DNA of 44,093 nt from DAOTVS01 sp034436375 (GTDB taxonomy: Bacteria; Chloroflexota; Anaerolineae; SpSt-313). This document shows positions 7,050 to 14,833 of this stretch, in pieces. The notes under the pieces were generated by a model. The model was given only the letters and a program-made list of their open reading frames with translations. It was not told where the DNA came from and did not search any database. Numbering within the stretch: position 1 is the stretch's first letter; every line of letters begins with the position of its first letter. A program made the translations under genes and the position numbers. The DNA is taken from assembly GCA_034436375.1 (NCBI GenBank), contig DAOTVS010000152.1:1-44093 (forward strand). Direction: 5' to 3'.

Positions 7050-8273
7050 ATGGCAGCACCCCGGTTCCGCATCTATGACTATCGTTGGGTCGTGCTTTTG
7101 GCCTTCATGGGAGTCGTGGCCATCAACCAGCTCCTGTGGATCACCTTCGCCTCGATCACCAGCAGCGCCGCAGAATACTACAGGGTCTCGGACCTCAGTG
7201 TCGGCCTTTTGTCGATGAGCTTTATGATTGTCTACATTATTGTCTCCATCCCGGCCTCGTGGGTCATCGACACCTACGGCATCCGCCTCGCCGTCGGCCT
7301 GGGCGCCACCCTGACCGGCATCTTCGGCCTGCTGCGGGGCCTGCTGGCGCCGTACTATGTCCCTGTCCTTATCGCGCAGATCGGCATCGCCATCGGGCAG
7401 CCGTTCATCCTCAATGCCGTGACCAAGGTGGCCGCACGCTGGTTCCCGCTCGAGGAGCGCGCTACCGCCTCGGGCCTGGGGTCGCTGGCTATGTACCTGG
7501 GCATCATCGTCGGACTCGTGCTGACGCCCTACCTGACCGTCCGCTCCGGCATGGCGGGCATGCTCATGGCCTATGGGGTGGTGTCGGTGCTGGCCGCGGT
7601 GCTCTTCCTGGCGCTGGCCAAAGAGCGCCCTCCCTCGCCGCCTTGCCCCCCGGAGCAGGAGGAGCGGCTGCTGGTGCTCGCCGGGCTCAAAGAGACCCTG
7701 CACAAGCGGGGCTTTGGCCTGCTCATGCTCGTCTTTTTCGTCGGCCTGGGCGTGTTCAACGGTGTCACCACCTGGATCGAGGATATCCTGCGGCCGCGCG
7801 GGTTTTCTATGACCCAGGCGGGGGTCGCGGGCGGCCTGATGATCCTCGGCGGCATTGCCGGCGCCCTGGTTCTGCCGGCGCTCTCCGACCGCTCCCATCG
7901 CCGGGTCCCATTCATCATCCTGGCCCTGGCGGGCGCCACCCTGGGCCTGGCCGGCGTCACCTATGCCACGGGCTATGGCCTCTTGCTCGCCTCGGCCTTT
8001 GCCCTGGGCTTTTTCCTGCTCAGCGCCGGGCCCATCGGCTTCCAGTACGGCGCCGAGGTCGCCTACCCCGCGCCCGAGGGCGTCTCCAACGGCCTGCTCC
8101 TGCTCATGGGCCAGATCTCGGGCATCGTCTTTATCTTCGGCATGGACAGCCTCAAGCGCCCCGGCACCGGCTCGATGACCCTGCCCCTGGTCATCCTCAT
8201 CGTGCTCATGGCCGCCGGCCTGCTCCTCTGCACGCGATTGCGGGAGTCGGCCTTGCTCCGGGCACCGCAGTGA
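7050..8273 (+). CDS. MFS transporter
   Basis: The 407-residue membrane protein has about 12 hydrophobic segments. The first ones follow RIYDYRWVVL at the N-terminus, and a central hydrophilic loop (about 190-215) is rich in Pro and Glu. The architecture is that of the major facilitator superfamily; the N-terminal half (DTYGIR after helix 2) recalls the FLVCR/nitrate-type subgroups, but no substrate can be assigned. GGAGG lies nine bases before the ATG. Position after the IolE-like and Gfo/Idh/MocA genes suggests import of the compound they degrade. Confidence 0.85.
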   Translation: MAAPRFRIYDYRWVVLLAFMGVVAINQLLWITFASITSSAAEYYRVSDLSVGLLSMSFMIVYIIVSIPASWVIDTYGIRLAVGLGATLTGIFGLLRGLLAPYYVPVLIAQIGIAIGQPFILNAVTKVAARWFPLEERATASGLGSLAMYLGIIVGLVLTPYLTVRSGMAGMLMAYGVVSVLAAVLFLALAKERPPSPPCPPEQEERLLVLAGLKETLHKRGFGLLMLVFFVGLGVFNGVTTWIEDILRPRGFSMTQAGVAGGLMILGGIAGALVLPALSDRSHRRVPFIILALAGATLGLAGVTYATGYGLLLASAFALGFFLLSAGPIGFQYGAEVAYPAPEGVSNGLLLLMGQISGIVFIFGMDSLKRPGTGSMTLPLVILIVLMAAGLLLCTRLRESALLRAPQ

Positions 8274-8633
8274 AGTAATTCGGATTGTTTTTGTTGATCA
8301 GGACCTTTGCGCCGTCACCGGAAAAGCCATGGGCATCAGCCAGGTGCCATCGCCGCCGTTCAGGGCCGCATTGTGCGCCAGGGTGCGCGGCAGCACGTTC
8401 TGCGGCAGGAGGGCAAACTCCTGCCCGTGGGTCTCCGTGTCGATGGGGTAGGCTCTCCTGATCGCCATTGCGGGGGTGGGGAAGCACCGGCTGTTGGAGA
8501 GCCCTCTCCGTAAATGCACATATGCCGCTCTGCATCATGCCCGCCAAAGGTTGCAGAGTGCGCCCGTTGCTGCGGCGAGGCGCTGACCCATCCGGCTCGG
8601 GTCCTGTGAGCTCCTACGAGTTCCCACGAGTTC
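8274..8633. other. 360-base stretch without a convincing gene, possible gene remnant
   Basis: No full-length coding region is convincing here. On the minus strand about 8298-8519 reads as one open frame with protein-like composition (for example GQEFALLPQNVLPRT and GGDGTWLMPMAFP), but it has no good start and I do not recognise it. It may be the tail of a decayed gene. The right end is a short tandem repeat. Confidence 0.3.
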
Positions 8634-8650
8634 CTACGAGTTCCCATGAG
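8608..8650. repeat. 10-bp tandem repeat, about four units
   Basis: The units are GAGCTCCTAC, GAGTTCCCAC, GAGTTCCTAC and GAGTTCCCAT, followed by GAG. The last unit and part of the third lie inside the 3' end of the second Mrr-like gene, whose TAG stop is formed by the repeat. Confidence 0.8.
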
Positions 8651-9470
8651 CCCCCGCTGTTGTGATGGGCTGCGTATACCGGCACTGCGGAAAGCGGCTG
8701 CAGCCCAGGAAATGCTCGCCCGTGCTGCGGTTGCGCCGGTGCACCAGCGGGGCGCCGCAGCGCGGGCAGAGCGCAGCGGTGGCCGGTTGGGTTGCCTCCG
8801 GAGCGGCAGGGGGCTCGGGGCCGGCAGGCACGGTGCTCTCCATTGTGGCGCTGCTCCGGGCAGCCGTAGGCACAGCCGCCGCTTTAACCTGCCGCTTGTC
8901 CTGCTGCATCGAGAGCTTGGCCACCCGCTCCCCATCCCACACCTCGATCGGCTTGCCCCGGACCCACTCTGCCGCAGCCTGCGTCAGGCGCCCCGTCGTT
9001 ACCAGGTAGGCCCTGTTCGCCCCGAAATCGTGCATCGCCCCATAGAGATCCCGCAGCAGCGGCTCGCCCACCGTGTACTGCCGGAAGCGCTTGCACTGGA
9101 TCACCGCCACCTCGCCCGGCTTTTCCGCCAGCAGGTCCACCCCGTGATCCCCGCCCCGGCCCGTCACGCGCACCGCATAGCCCAGGTCGCGGAAGCGCGC
9201 CCCCGCCCACTCCTCGAACTCGTCCGGCGAGAGCGCGCGCAATTGCTCCAGCGTCTTGCCCGACGCGTTGCGCGCGCGGACAGCGGCGATGGCCCACGCC
9301 CAGGCCAGGAAGGCGATGGGCGTCAGCACGGCCAGCGCCGTTAGCCCCTGGCGGTTGGGCGCCACGAGGTAGAAGAGCAGCATGGATCCCCAGAATAGGG
9401 TCGTCGCCAGCGCCAGGTCCAGCTCTCGCGGGCGGCGGGTCTTTATCGTTCGCTTGCGGTCAGGCGACAT
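8634..9470 (-). CDS. membrane-anchored Mrr-like restriction endonuclease with C4 zinc finger (paralogue)
   Basis: The 278-residue product has two membrane segments (about 19-37 and 43-63) and an Mrr-type nuclease domain with GDHGVD (Asp112) and QCK (Gln125-Lys127). A variable Ala/Pro linker follows, then a C-terminal topoisomerase-type zinc finger (CPRCGA ... CSRFPQC). It shares domain order and long identical stretches with the gene at 121-870, such as TVGEP-LRDLYGAM and GKPIEVWDGE. The start at 9470 is preferred because GGAG lies seven bases upstream; the frame is open further up without a site. The last codons run into a tandem repeat. Confidence 0.85.
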   Translation of the reverse strand: MSPDRKRTIKTRRPRELDLALATTLFWGSMLLFYLVAPNRQGLTALAVLTPIAFLAWAWAIAAVRARNASGKTLEQLRALSPDEFEEWAGARFRDLGYAVRVTGRGGDHGVDLLAEKPGEVAVIQCKRFRQYTVGEPLLRDLYGAMHDFGANRAYLVTTGRLTQAAAEWVRGKPIEVWDGERVAKLSMQQDKRQVKAAAVPTAARSSATMESTVPAGPEPPAAPEATQPATAALCPRCGAPLVHRRNRSTGEHFLGCSRFPQCRYTQPITTAGAHGNS

Positions 9471-9598
9471 GGCTTTCTCCATATATAGCGACTTGTGGGG
9501 CGCAGGCGTGCGCATCGACTTGTGGTCCACTGTAAGTCGGTTGCAGGGGCGGATTGCCTGCTTGGTGAAGGGGCCCCGTAAATAGTGCACCTGGCCTG

Positions 9599-9627
9599 TT
9601 GACACGTTATCCCCTCAGGCGTAAAAT
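9599..9627 (+). promoter_or_regulatory. sigma-70-type promoter
   Basis: TTGACA (9599-9604), a 17-base spacer and TAAAAT (9622-9627) lie about 120 bases upstream of the small membrane protein gene at 9749. Confidence 0.75.
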
Positions 9628-9748
9628 GCGGAATGGTTGCGTGCACCTTCGCTAGGGTAGTATTCAATGCCGTCTCGTGTCTTGTGAGGGTGGGCCGGGT
9701 ATGAAACCTCGCTGTATTATCTTCTGTCGCCAGAGGAGGTGAGCGCTG

Positions 9749-10183
9749 ATGCCTGACCTGCAAGATGTGCTGAAGCAAGTTGGGTCTATCACTGCAGCGA
9801 TTGTGGCCCTGGTGGGGCTGTTTGCGGCTATCGTGAAGCTGTGGGACAAGCTTCGGCAACTCTGGAAAGGGATCATTGAGCCCCTGTGGAATAACGCCCT
9901 GAAGCCCGTTGCCAAGTGGTTGGCCTTTCTCGGTACGCAGTTCGTCCCCAATGGGATCGTCGTGTGGGTCCTGCTCTACAAGACGGCGGCTATCGCCGAC
10001 CGCGTGTCGGAGCCTGCAGTATTCCTGGCATTAGTTGCTGAAGCAACTGTTGCCATTTCCGCCTATGCCATTGTCTGGGGCATCTGGCTTTGCCCCTGGC
10101 TGCGGCGTTGGTTGGTAAGCTCGCCACGAGGCTCAAACCAAGACGCATGTAACAAACTGCCCCGCGCAGATTGCCTCCCGTAA
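9749..10183 (+). CDS. small membrane protein of unknown function
   Basis: The 144-residue protein has three hydrophobic segments (about residues 12-30, 68-88 and 92-118), separated by an amphipathic stretch rich in Trp and Lys (KLWDKLRQLWKGIIEPLW). The C-terminal 25 residues are polar. GAGGAGG precedes the ATG and a good promoter lies 120 bases upstream, so it is likely a real expressed gene. I do not recognise the family. The next gene, a lipoprotein, starts 42 bases later and may share the transcript. Confidence 0.7.
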   Translation: MPDLQDVLKQVGSITAAIVALVGLFAAIVKLWDKLRQLWKGIIEPLWNNALKPVAKWLAFLGTQFVPNGIVVWVLLYKTAAIADRVSEPAVFLALVAEATVAISAYAIVWGIWLCPWLRRWLVSSPRGSNQDACNKLPRADCLP

Positions 10184-10225
10184 TTCCTGGAGTTCCGAAG
10201 AACGAGTAGCCGCTAGGAGAGTGCT

Positions 10226-10729
10226 ATGAAGCCATGGCAAGCCGTCGCGATTCTTGGACTCGTTTCTGGGTTGCTGCTGGTGGCCTGTGTGCCAGCGCCC
10301 AAAGCGACCCCAGTTCCTACGCCTACATTTACACCAGCGCCTGTGCCCTCACCTGCCGTGGAGATTACTCTGCCCGCTGATGGCGCCATCGTAAGTATGG
10401 AGGAGATGATCGAGGGCACTAGCGAACGAGTCCCCGCTGGGTCTCTCATTTGGGTGGTCGTCTATGTGCCGGCTGTTGGCCGCTATTTTCCCCAGGACAA
10501 CCCTGCTGATGTTCAGGCCGATGGCGAGTGGTCCTCCAAAGCCACCATTGGCATCGCGAGCAATGCGGGCCTGCAGTTCGACATAAGGGCCGTGATCGCT
10601 GACAAGGATGCGCAGGATAGCTTTCAGAAATACCTTGCGCAAGCAAAGGCTGCTGGCTCTTGGTCCGGTCTGGATCGGCTTCCTCAGGGCGCGGTAATAT
10701 ACGATCGTATCACAGTTACCAGAAAGTAA
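10226..10729 (+). CDS. secreted lipoprotein of unknown function
   Basis: The 167-residue product starts with a type II signal peptide (MKPWQ, hydrophobic core, lipobox LLVAC with Cys at about residue 21). A Pro/Thr-rich spacer follows (about 24-48), then a small beta-rich domain. That domain contains EITLPADGAIVSMEEMIEGTS, similar in style to Ig-like domains of Chloroflexota lipoproteins that begin with 'ITxPxxGxxV'. It is anchored outside the membrane after lipid modification. GGAGAG precedes the ATG. Confidence 0.75.
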   Translation: MKPWQAVAILGLVSGLLLVACVPAPKATPVPTPTFTPAPVPSPAVEITLPADGAIVSMEEMIEGTSERVPAGSLIWVVVYVPAVGRYFPQDNPADVQADGEWSSKATIGIASNAGLQFDIRAVIADKDAQDSFQKYLAQAKAAGSWSGLDRLPQGAVIYDRITVTRK

Positions 10730-10744
10730 GCTTCGCAGGCCAAC

Positions 10745-10935
10745 AGGCCGGGTATCGTACCCGGCCTACGAACTTGGGCAGCCCCCTTGAGGGGGCTTTG
10801 TTCTCTCAGCGCGGCGGCTTGAGCCCCGCGCCATGTTGCTCTGCCGGCCGGGCTGCGGATTGGCTGGGCAGCTCACGGCTGCCGTCTCGTCTCCATGGCG
10901 GGCTGGGGGAGCCGGGTACGATACCCGGCCTACGG
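10745..10935. repeat. composite palindromic repeat, copy 1
   Basis: The element starts with AGGCCGGGTA-TCG-TACCCGGCCT (10745-10767). It then has the hairpin AGCCCCCTTGAGGGGGCT (about 10780-10797) and TTTGTTCTCTCAG. A second hairpin follows, CGCGG-C-GGCTTGAGCCCCGCG (about 10810-10830), and the element ends at GCCGGGTA-CGA-TACCCGGC (10911-10929) plus CTACGG. Copy 2 at 11894-12186 shares the ACCCGGCCTACG block and about 52 bases across the two hairpins with one difference. Confidence 0.85.
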
Positions 10936-10972
10936 TTCGGCGTAACGGGCATTTTCTCGTTTCGGAGGCACT

Positions 10973-11521
10973 TTGGACCCACTCCAACTCTACGACCTCG
11001 AATCCTACCTCTTCTCCACCGTGCAGCCCCGTTTCCACGCGCAGGGCTGGCTCTCGGCCTTTGATTTCTTCTGCATCGTCATCTGGAAGGCGAACCGCGC
11101 CAAATCCAGGGTGGCGGCGAGGCTCCTGGGCCGCGGTTACACGGACCTCGATGGGGCGGTGCGTGCCCTCACGTCAGCCCTGGCGCAGCAGCCCGATGCC
11201 AGGGCCCGCCTGCGCCTGCTCATGCTCGACTGGGGCTTCCTGCTGCCCATGGCCTCCGCCATCCTCACCGTGCTCTACCCCGACGAGTTCACCGTGTACG
11301 ATGTGCGGGTGTGCGACGCGCTGAGTGGCTATCACGATCTGGCGAACAAGAGCGATTTCGAGGCCCTGTGGACCGGCTATGAGGGGCTCAGGCGGGCGGT
11401 CGAGCAGGCGGCGCCGGCCGGACTCTCACTGCGCGACAAGGACCGCTGGTTGTGGGGCCGGTCGTTCGGGCAGCAGCTACAGCAGGATATCGCTCGCGCA
11501 TTTGGGCATCATCCGGGGTAA
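10973..11521 (+). CDS. conserved hypothetical protein
   Basis: The 182-residue soluble alpha-helical protein contains LYDLESYLF near the N-terminus, DFFCIVIWKANRAKS (about 29-43) and a conserved-looking ILTVLYPDEFTVYDVRVC (about 95-112). I know similar proteins only as uncharacterised; the pattern recalls helical DNA-glycosylase-like folds but I cannot confirm this. The start is a TTG four bases after GGAGG; no in-frame ATG is near. It directly follows repeat copy 1, which may supply regulatory or terminator hairpins. Confidence 0.65.
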   Translation: MDPLQLYDLESYLFSTVQPRFHAQGWLSAFDFFCIVIWKANRAKSRVAARLLGRGYTDLDGAVRALTSALAQQPDARARLRLLMLDWGFLLPMASAILTVLYPDEFTVYDVRVCDALSGYHDLANKSDFEALWTGYEGLRRAVEQAAPAGLSLRDKDRWLWGRSFGQQLQQDIARAFGHHPG

Positions 11522-11580
11522 TCCGGTGTGCGGTCCCCTCTGGCATCCATATAACTCGCGTAAATTCCGCCAAAATACCC

Positions 11581-11609
11581 TTGCTGCCCCTGCTCTTTCA
11601 TGCTACAAT
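11581..11609 (+). promoter_or_regulatory. promoter-like site
   Basis: TTGCTG (11581-11586), a 17-base spacer and TACAAT (11604-11609). A seven-bp hairpin (11613-11619 with 11627-11633) lies at the expected transcription start. The only candidate gene downstream is the short reading frame at 11764-11877. Confidence 0.45.
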
Positions 11610-11763
11610 AGAACGCCCGTTCTGACCGGGCGTCAACGCACGCTTCTTTTCGTGCTTTCGTTCTCTTTCGCGTTTTCGTGATCCCTTCCGCCTGACCGTG
11701 GCTTTGCTATTGCACATCAGAAAATACAGAACGAACCGAACCCACCGCCGGCGCCCATCGACG

Positions 11764-11877
11764 ATGCACCAGCCTGGTCTGCCCGGTCCCATCACCTTAC
11801 TGGCCGGCATAGCCGCAATTGCGATCGCTGCCTTGGCCCTTCTGGAGGTATGCTGTCAATGGCCGGCAGGAGGATAA
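11764..11877 (+). CDS. possible 37-residue membrane peptide
   Basis: The short frame encodes MHQPGLPGPITLLAGIAAIA followed by a continued hydrophobic stretch and a CCQWPAGG tail: one membrane segment and a vicinal Cys pair. The frame is open upstream to a GTG at 11698, which would add 22 basic residues. A promoter-like site lies at 11581-11609, but no good ribosome site precedes either start, so this is weakly supported. Confidence 0.25.
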   Translation: MHQPGLPGPITLLAGIAAIAIAALALLEVCCQWPAGG

Positions 11878-11893
11878 TTCCTTGAGTATCTGC

Positions 11894-12186
11894 ACAATAC
11901 CCGGCCTACGCTGCGGCCGTCCAGCCCCCTTGAGGGGGCTTTGTACTCTCAGCGCGGCGGCTTGAGCCCCGCGGGACAGACGCCGGCCGTGCATGCCAGG
12001 TTTAGAACGCCTAACAAAACCGCGGCGCACTATGGGCCTTCGCCACGTCGGATACCCCCACCCGTAGCCCTGCCCCCTGCAGTGGCGGGAAGGGGGCGGG
12101 GGGGATGGGCGTTGCATGTAGCGCCATCTGCACCACAGGTTTTGTTGGGCACTCTTAATCGGACAACACAGGTATCATACCCGGCT
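11894..12186. repeat. composite palindromic repeat, copy 2, with nested insertion
   Basis: ATACCCGGCCTACG (about 11898-11911) is followed, after an 11-base variable stretch, by the same two hairpins as copy 1 (about 11922-11973). The right boundary is marked by GGTATCATACCCGGC (about 12171-12185). The region between differs from copy 1 and contains the MITE-like element at 12001-12158. Confidence 0.75.
12001..12158. mobile_element. MITE-like element with 21-bp imperfect terminal inverted repeats
   Basis: The left end (12001-12021, TTTAGAACGCCTAACAAAACC) and the complement of the right end (12138-12158) match at about 17 of 21 positions and share AACAAAACC. The 158-base element has no coding capacity and is nested in the second composite repeat. 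No clear target-site duplication is visible, so mobility is inferred. Confidence 0.5.
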
Positions 12187-12327
12187 CCTGTCTGGCCCAC
12201 AAGGCGCTCAAGTGCCCACGGCCAATCTGAATGTGGCGCCTCACAGGAGCCCTCGCAGCGGCAGGCAAGGCCCGCCTCGAGCACTGGGTGCTTTGCGATG
12301 ACGGCCTCACGCCTCACGGATCACGCT

Positions 12328-13431
12328 TTACCACAGCCCCAGCTTGCGCAGCACCCTCAGCCCCAGCGAGCGGATACCGGCCAGCCCGTAGCTGACCCAG
12401 CTGGTCACGCGACGCATGCGCAGGGTGCCCCGCGGCGGGATGGGGGTGCCCCAGCGCAAGACGGCGGCGGCCCAGGTGAGCCCAGCACCGAACCCCGCCA
12501 AGACGATGTGATCGCCAGGCTGCACGCGCCCTTCGGCGACGGCCTCGCAGAGGGCGATGGGGATGGAGGCGGCGGAGGTGTTGCCGTAGCGCTGCAGGTT
12601 GGTGTAGATTTTGTCGGCAGACAGCCCCAGGTCCTTTCTGGCCGATTCGATAATGCGCGCGTTGGCCTGGTGGGGGATGAGCAGATTGATCTGGTCCATC
12701 TCCAGCCCAGCCTTGGAGACGGCCTCACGTGTGGCCCGCGCCAAGACGCGCGTGGCAAAGCGGTACACCTCGCGCCCGTCCATCTTTAAAAAGTGCTCGC
12801 CGTTCTCCACCGTCGCTTTGCTGGCAGGCTGGCGGGCGCCGCCGGCGGGCATGATGAGCGCATCGGCGCCCGAGCCGTCAGCGCCCAACACCGAGGAGAG
12901 CACGCCGCCCTCTCCCGGGGCGGCCTGCAGGACGACGGCGCCCGCCCCATCGCCAAAGAGCACGCAGGTGCTGCGATCCTGCCAGTCGAGGATGCGCGAG
13001 AGCGTCTCGGAGCCGATGACCAGCACGTTCTGCTGTTGGCCCGATTCGATGAGCTGGGCGGCCAGGCTGAGGGCATAGACAAAACCCGAGCAGCCGGCGC
13101 TCAGGTCGAACGCTCCGGCGTGCGAGGCGCCTAGCGCATCTTGCACCAGGCAGGCGGTGGCCGGGAAGAGGTGCTCGGGTGTGATGGTGGCAACGATGAT
13201 CAGATCGAGCTTTTGCGGAGGCAGCCCGGCTACCGCCAGCGCATGGCGGGCGGCGCGGATGGCCATCGAAGCCGTGGTGTCACGCGAATCGGCGATGCGG
13301 CGTGCGGCGATGCCGGTGCGGGTGCGGATCCACTCGTCGGAGGTATCGACGCGGCGCGCCAGGTCATCGTTGGTGAGGATTTGACTGGGCAGGCACTCGC
13401 CCCAGCCTATGACCTGCGCACAGACCTTCAT
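12328..13431 (-). CDS. fabH: 3-oxoacyl-ACP synthase III (KAS III)
   Basis: The 367-residue thiolase-fold enzyme has the full catalytic triad: Cys114 in DLSAGCSGF, His254 in HQANAR and Asn284 in YGNTSAAS. FabH condenses acetyl-CoA (or a branched acyl-CoA) with malonyl-ACP to begin fatty acid synthesis in the cytoplasm. The usual protein ends near the LRW at about residue 328; this one has a further tail of nearly 40 residues, basic and hydrophobic (ending RKLGLW), which may contact the membrane or a partner. The start overlaps the fabF stop as ATGA, so translation is coupled. Confidence 0.95.
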   Translation of the reverse strand: MKVCAQVIGWGECLPSQILTNDDLARRVDTSDEWIRTRTGIAARRIADSRDTTASMAIRAARHALAVAGLPPQKLDLIIVATITPEHLFPATACLVQDALGASHAGAFDLSAGCSGFVYALSLAAQLIESGQQQNVLVIGSETLSRILDWQDRSTCVLFGDGAGAVVLQAAPGEGGVLSSVLGADGSGADALIMPAGGARQPASKATVENGEHFLKMDGREVYRFATRVLARATREAVSKAGLEMDQINLLIPHQANARIIESARKDLGLSADKIYTNLQRYGNTSAASIPIALCEAVAEGRVQPGDHIVLAGFGAGLTWAAAVLRWGTPIPPRGTLRMRRVTSWVSYGLAGIRSLGLRVLRKLGLW

Positions 13432-14678
13432 CAGGCCTCCTCTGGCGTGGCACGAAACACCAGGCAGGCATTGTGGCCGCCAAAGCCGAACGAGTTCGAC
13501 ATGGTGACGCGCAGGTTGGCGGGTCGGGCCTGGTTCGGCACGTAATCCAGGTCACAGGCGGGGTCGGGCTCGGCATAGTTGATGGTGGGCGGGATCGTGC
13601 CGGCGGCCATCGCCTGCAGGCAGAGGACGGCCTCGACGGCGCCGGCTGCGCCCAGCATGTGCCCCGTGACGGGTTTGGTGGAAGAGATGGGCACACGCGC
13701 GGCACGGTCGCCAAAGACGGTCTTGATGGCTGCCGTCTCCATGGCATCGTTGAGTTGGGTGCCGGTGCCGTGGGCATTGATATAGTCGATATCCGCCGGC
13801 GAAAGGTGAGCGTCATCGAGCGCGGCCCGCATGGCGGCGGCTGCACCTGCCCCATCTGGGCGGGGGGCCACCATATCGGAAGCGTCGGCCGTGGCGCCAT
13901 AGCCGGCTACCTCACCGTAGATGCGAGCGCCGCGCGCGCGGGCGTGACTGAGAGATTCGAGCACCAGGATGGCGGACCCTTCACCGATGACAAAGCCGTC
14001 GCGCCGGGCATCAAAGGGCCGGTTCGCGCCAGGGCCGGCCTGGTTGTTGGTGCAGAGGGCGCCCATGACGTTGAACCCGGCGATGGCGATGGGGATGATG
14101 GCCGACTCGGTGCCGCCGGTGATCATCACATCGGCTGCCCCCCGGCGAATCACCTCGGCTGCCTCGCCGATGGCGTTCGTGCCCGAGGCGCAGGCCGAAA
14201 TGACGGCCATGTTGGGCCCGGTGATCCCCAGGTCAATAGCGACCTGGCCGGAGGCCATATCGGGCAGCATCATGGGGATCAGGAATGGGCTCACCCGGCG
14301 TGGGCCCTGGGTCTCCAGCACCTTGGATTGCTGCACGAGGATGCCCACGCCGCCGATGCCGGTGCCCACGATTACGCCGACGCGCTCGCGCTTGACGCCG
14401 TTGCTGAGCAGGTTCGCATCTTGCACGGCCTGGCGGGCAGCGATCACGGCATACTGCACAAAGGGCTCCATGCGCCGCGCCGTCTTGCGGTCAAAGTGCT
14501 CTTCCATGTTGATGCCTTTGACCTCAGCGGCGATTTGAGTGGCCAAAGGCGACGCGTCAAAGCGAGTAATGGGGCCGACGGCCGAGCGCCCGTTCACGAC
14601 GCCCTGCCAGAGGGCCTCGACCCCATAGCCGAGGGGGGTTACAGCGCCGATACCGGTGACGACCACACATCCGTCCAT
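13431..14678 (-). CDS. fabF: 3-oxoacyl-ACP synthase II (KAS II)
   Basis: The 415-residue protein is a full-length KAS II with Cys163 (ISACASGTNAIG), His303 (NAHGTGT), Lys335 and His340 (TKPVTGHMLGAAGA), the Cys-His-His set that decarboxylates malonyl-ACP and elongates acyl-ACP. AGGAGG precedes the ATG by six bases. It is the first gene of a two-gene operon with fabH. The acyl carrier protein, fabD and fabG genes are not in the window, while a FabK enoyl reductase lies 3 kb away on the other strand. Confidence 0.96.
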   Translation of the reverse strand: MDGCVVVTGIGAVTPLGYGVEALWQGVVNGRSAVGPITRFDASPLATQIAAEVKGINMEEHFDRKTARRMEPFVQYAVIAARQAVQDANLLSNGVKRERVGVIVGTGIGGVGILVQQSKVLETQGPRRVSPFLIPMMLPDMASGQVAIDLGITGPNMAVISACASGTNAIGEAAEVIRRGAADVMITGGTESAIIPIAIAGFNVMGALCTNNQAGPGANRPFDARRDGFVIGEGSAILVLESLSHARARGARIYGEVAGYGATADASDMVAPRPDGAGAAAAMRAALDDAHLSPADIDYINAHGTGTQLNDAMETAAIKTVFGDRAARVPISSTKPVTGHMLGAAGAVEAVLCLQAMAAGTIPPTINYAEPDPACDLDYVPNQARPANLRVTMSNSFGFGGHNACLVFRATPEEA

Positions 14679-14748
14679 GCCTTCCTCCTGGGATGTTCTT
14701 TTCTACGAGTTTCACTGCTCTAATAACCCAGAGAGAGGGCTGGAGATG

Positions 14749-14830
14749 TGCGCTGATAGGTGTGGGGATTGCGAATGGGCTGCGACCCACGGGTCGCAGC
14801 CCATTCGCAATCCCCACACCTATCAGCGCA
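14749..14830. repeat. 40-bp perfect inverted repeat
   Basis: Arms 14749-14788 and 14791-14830 are perfectly complementary over 40 bases with a two-base centre (AC). The element starts four bases after the beta-mannosidase stop codon and lies 70 bases upstream of fabF. There is no T-run on either side. Confidence 0.9.
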
Positions 14831-14833
14831 GGG

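Noticed and set aside
13473..14723. Plus-strand open frame over fabF
   Set aside because: fabF on the other strand has all catalytic residues; the frame is a GC-driven shadow.
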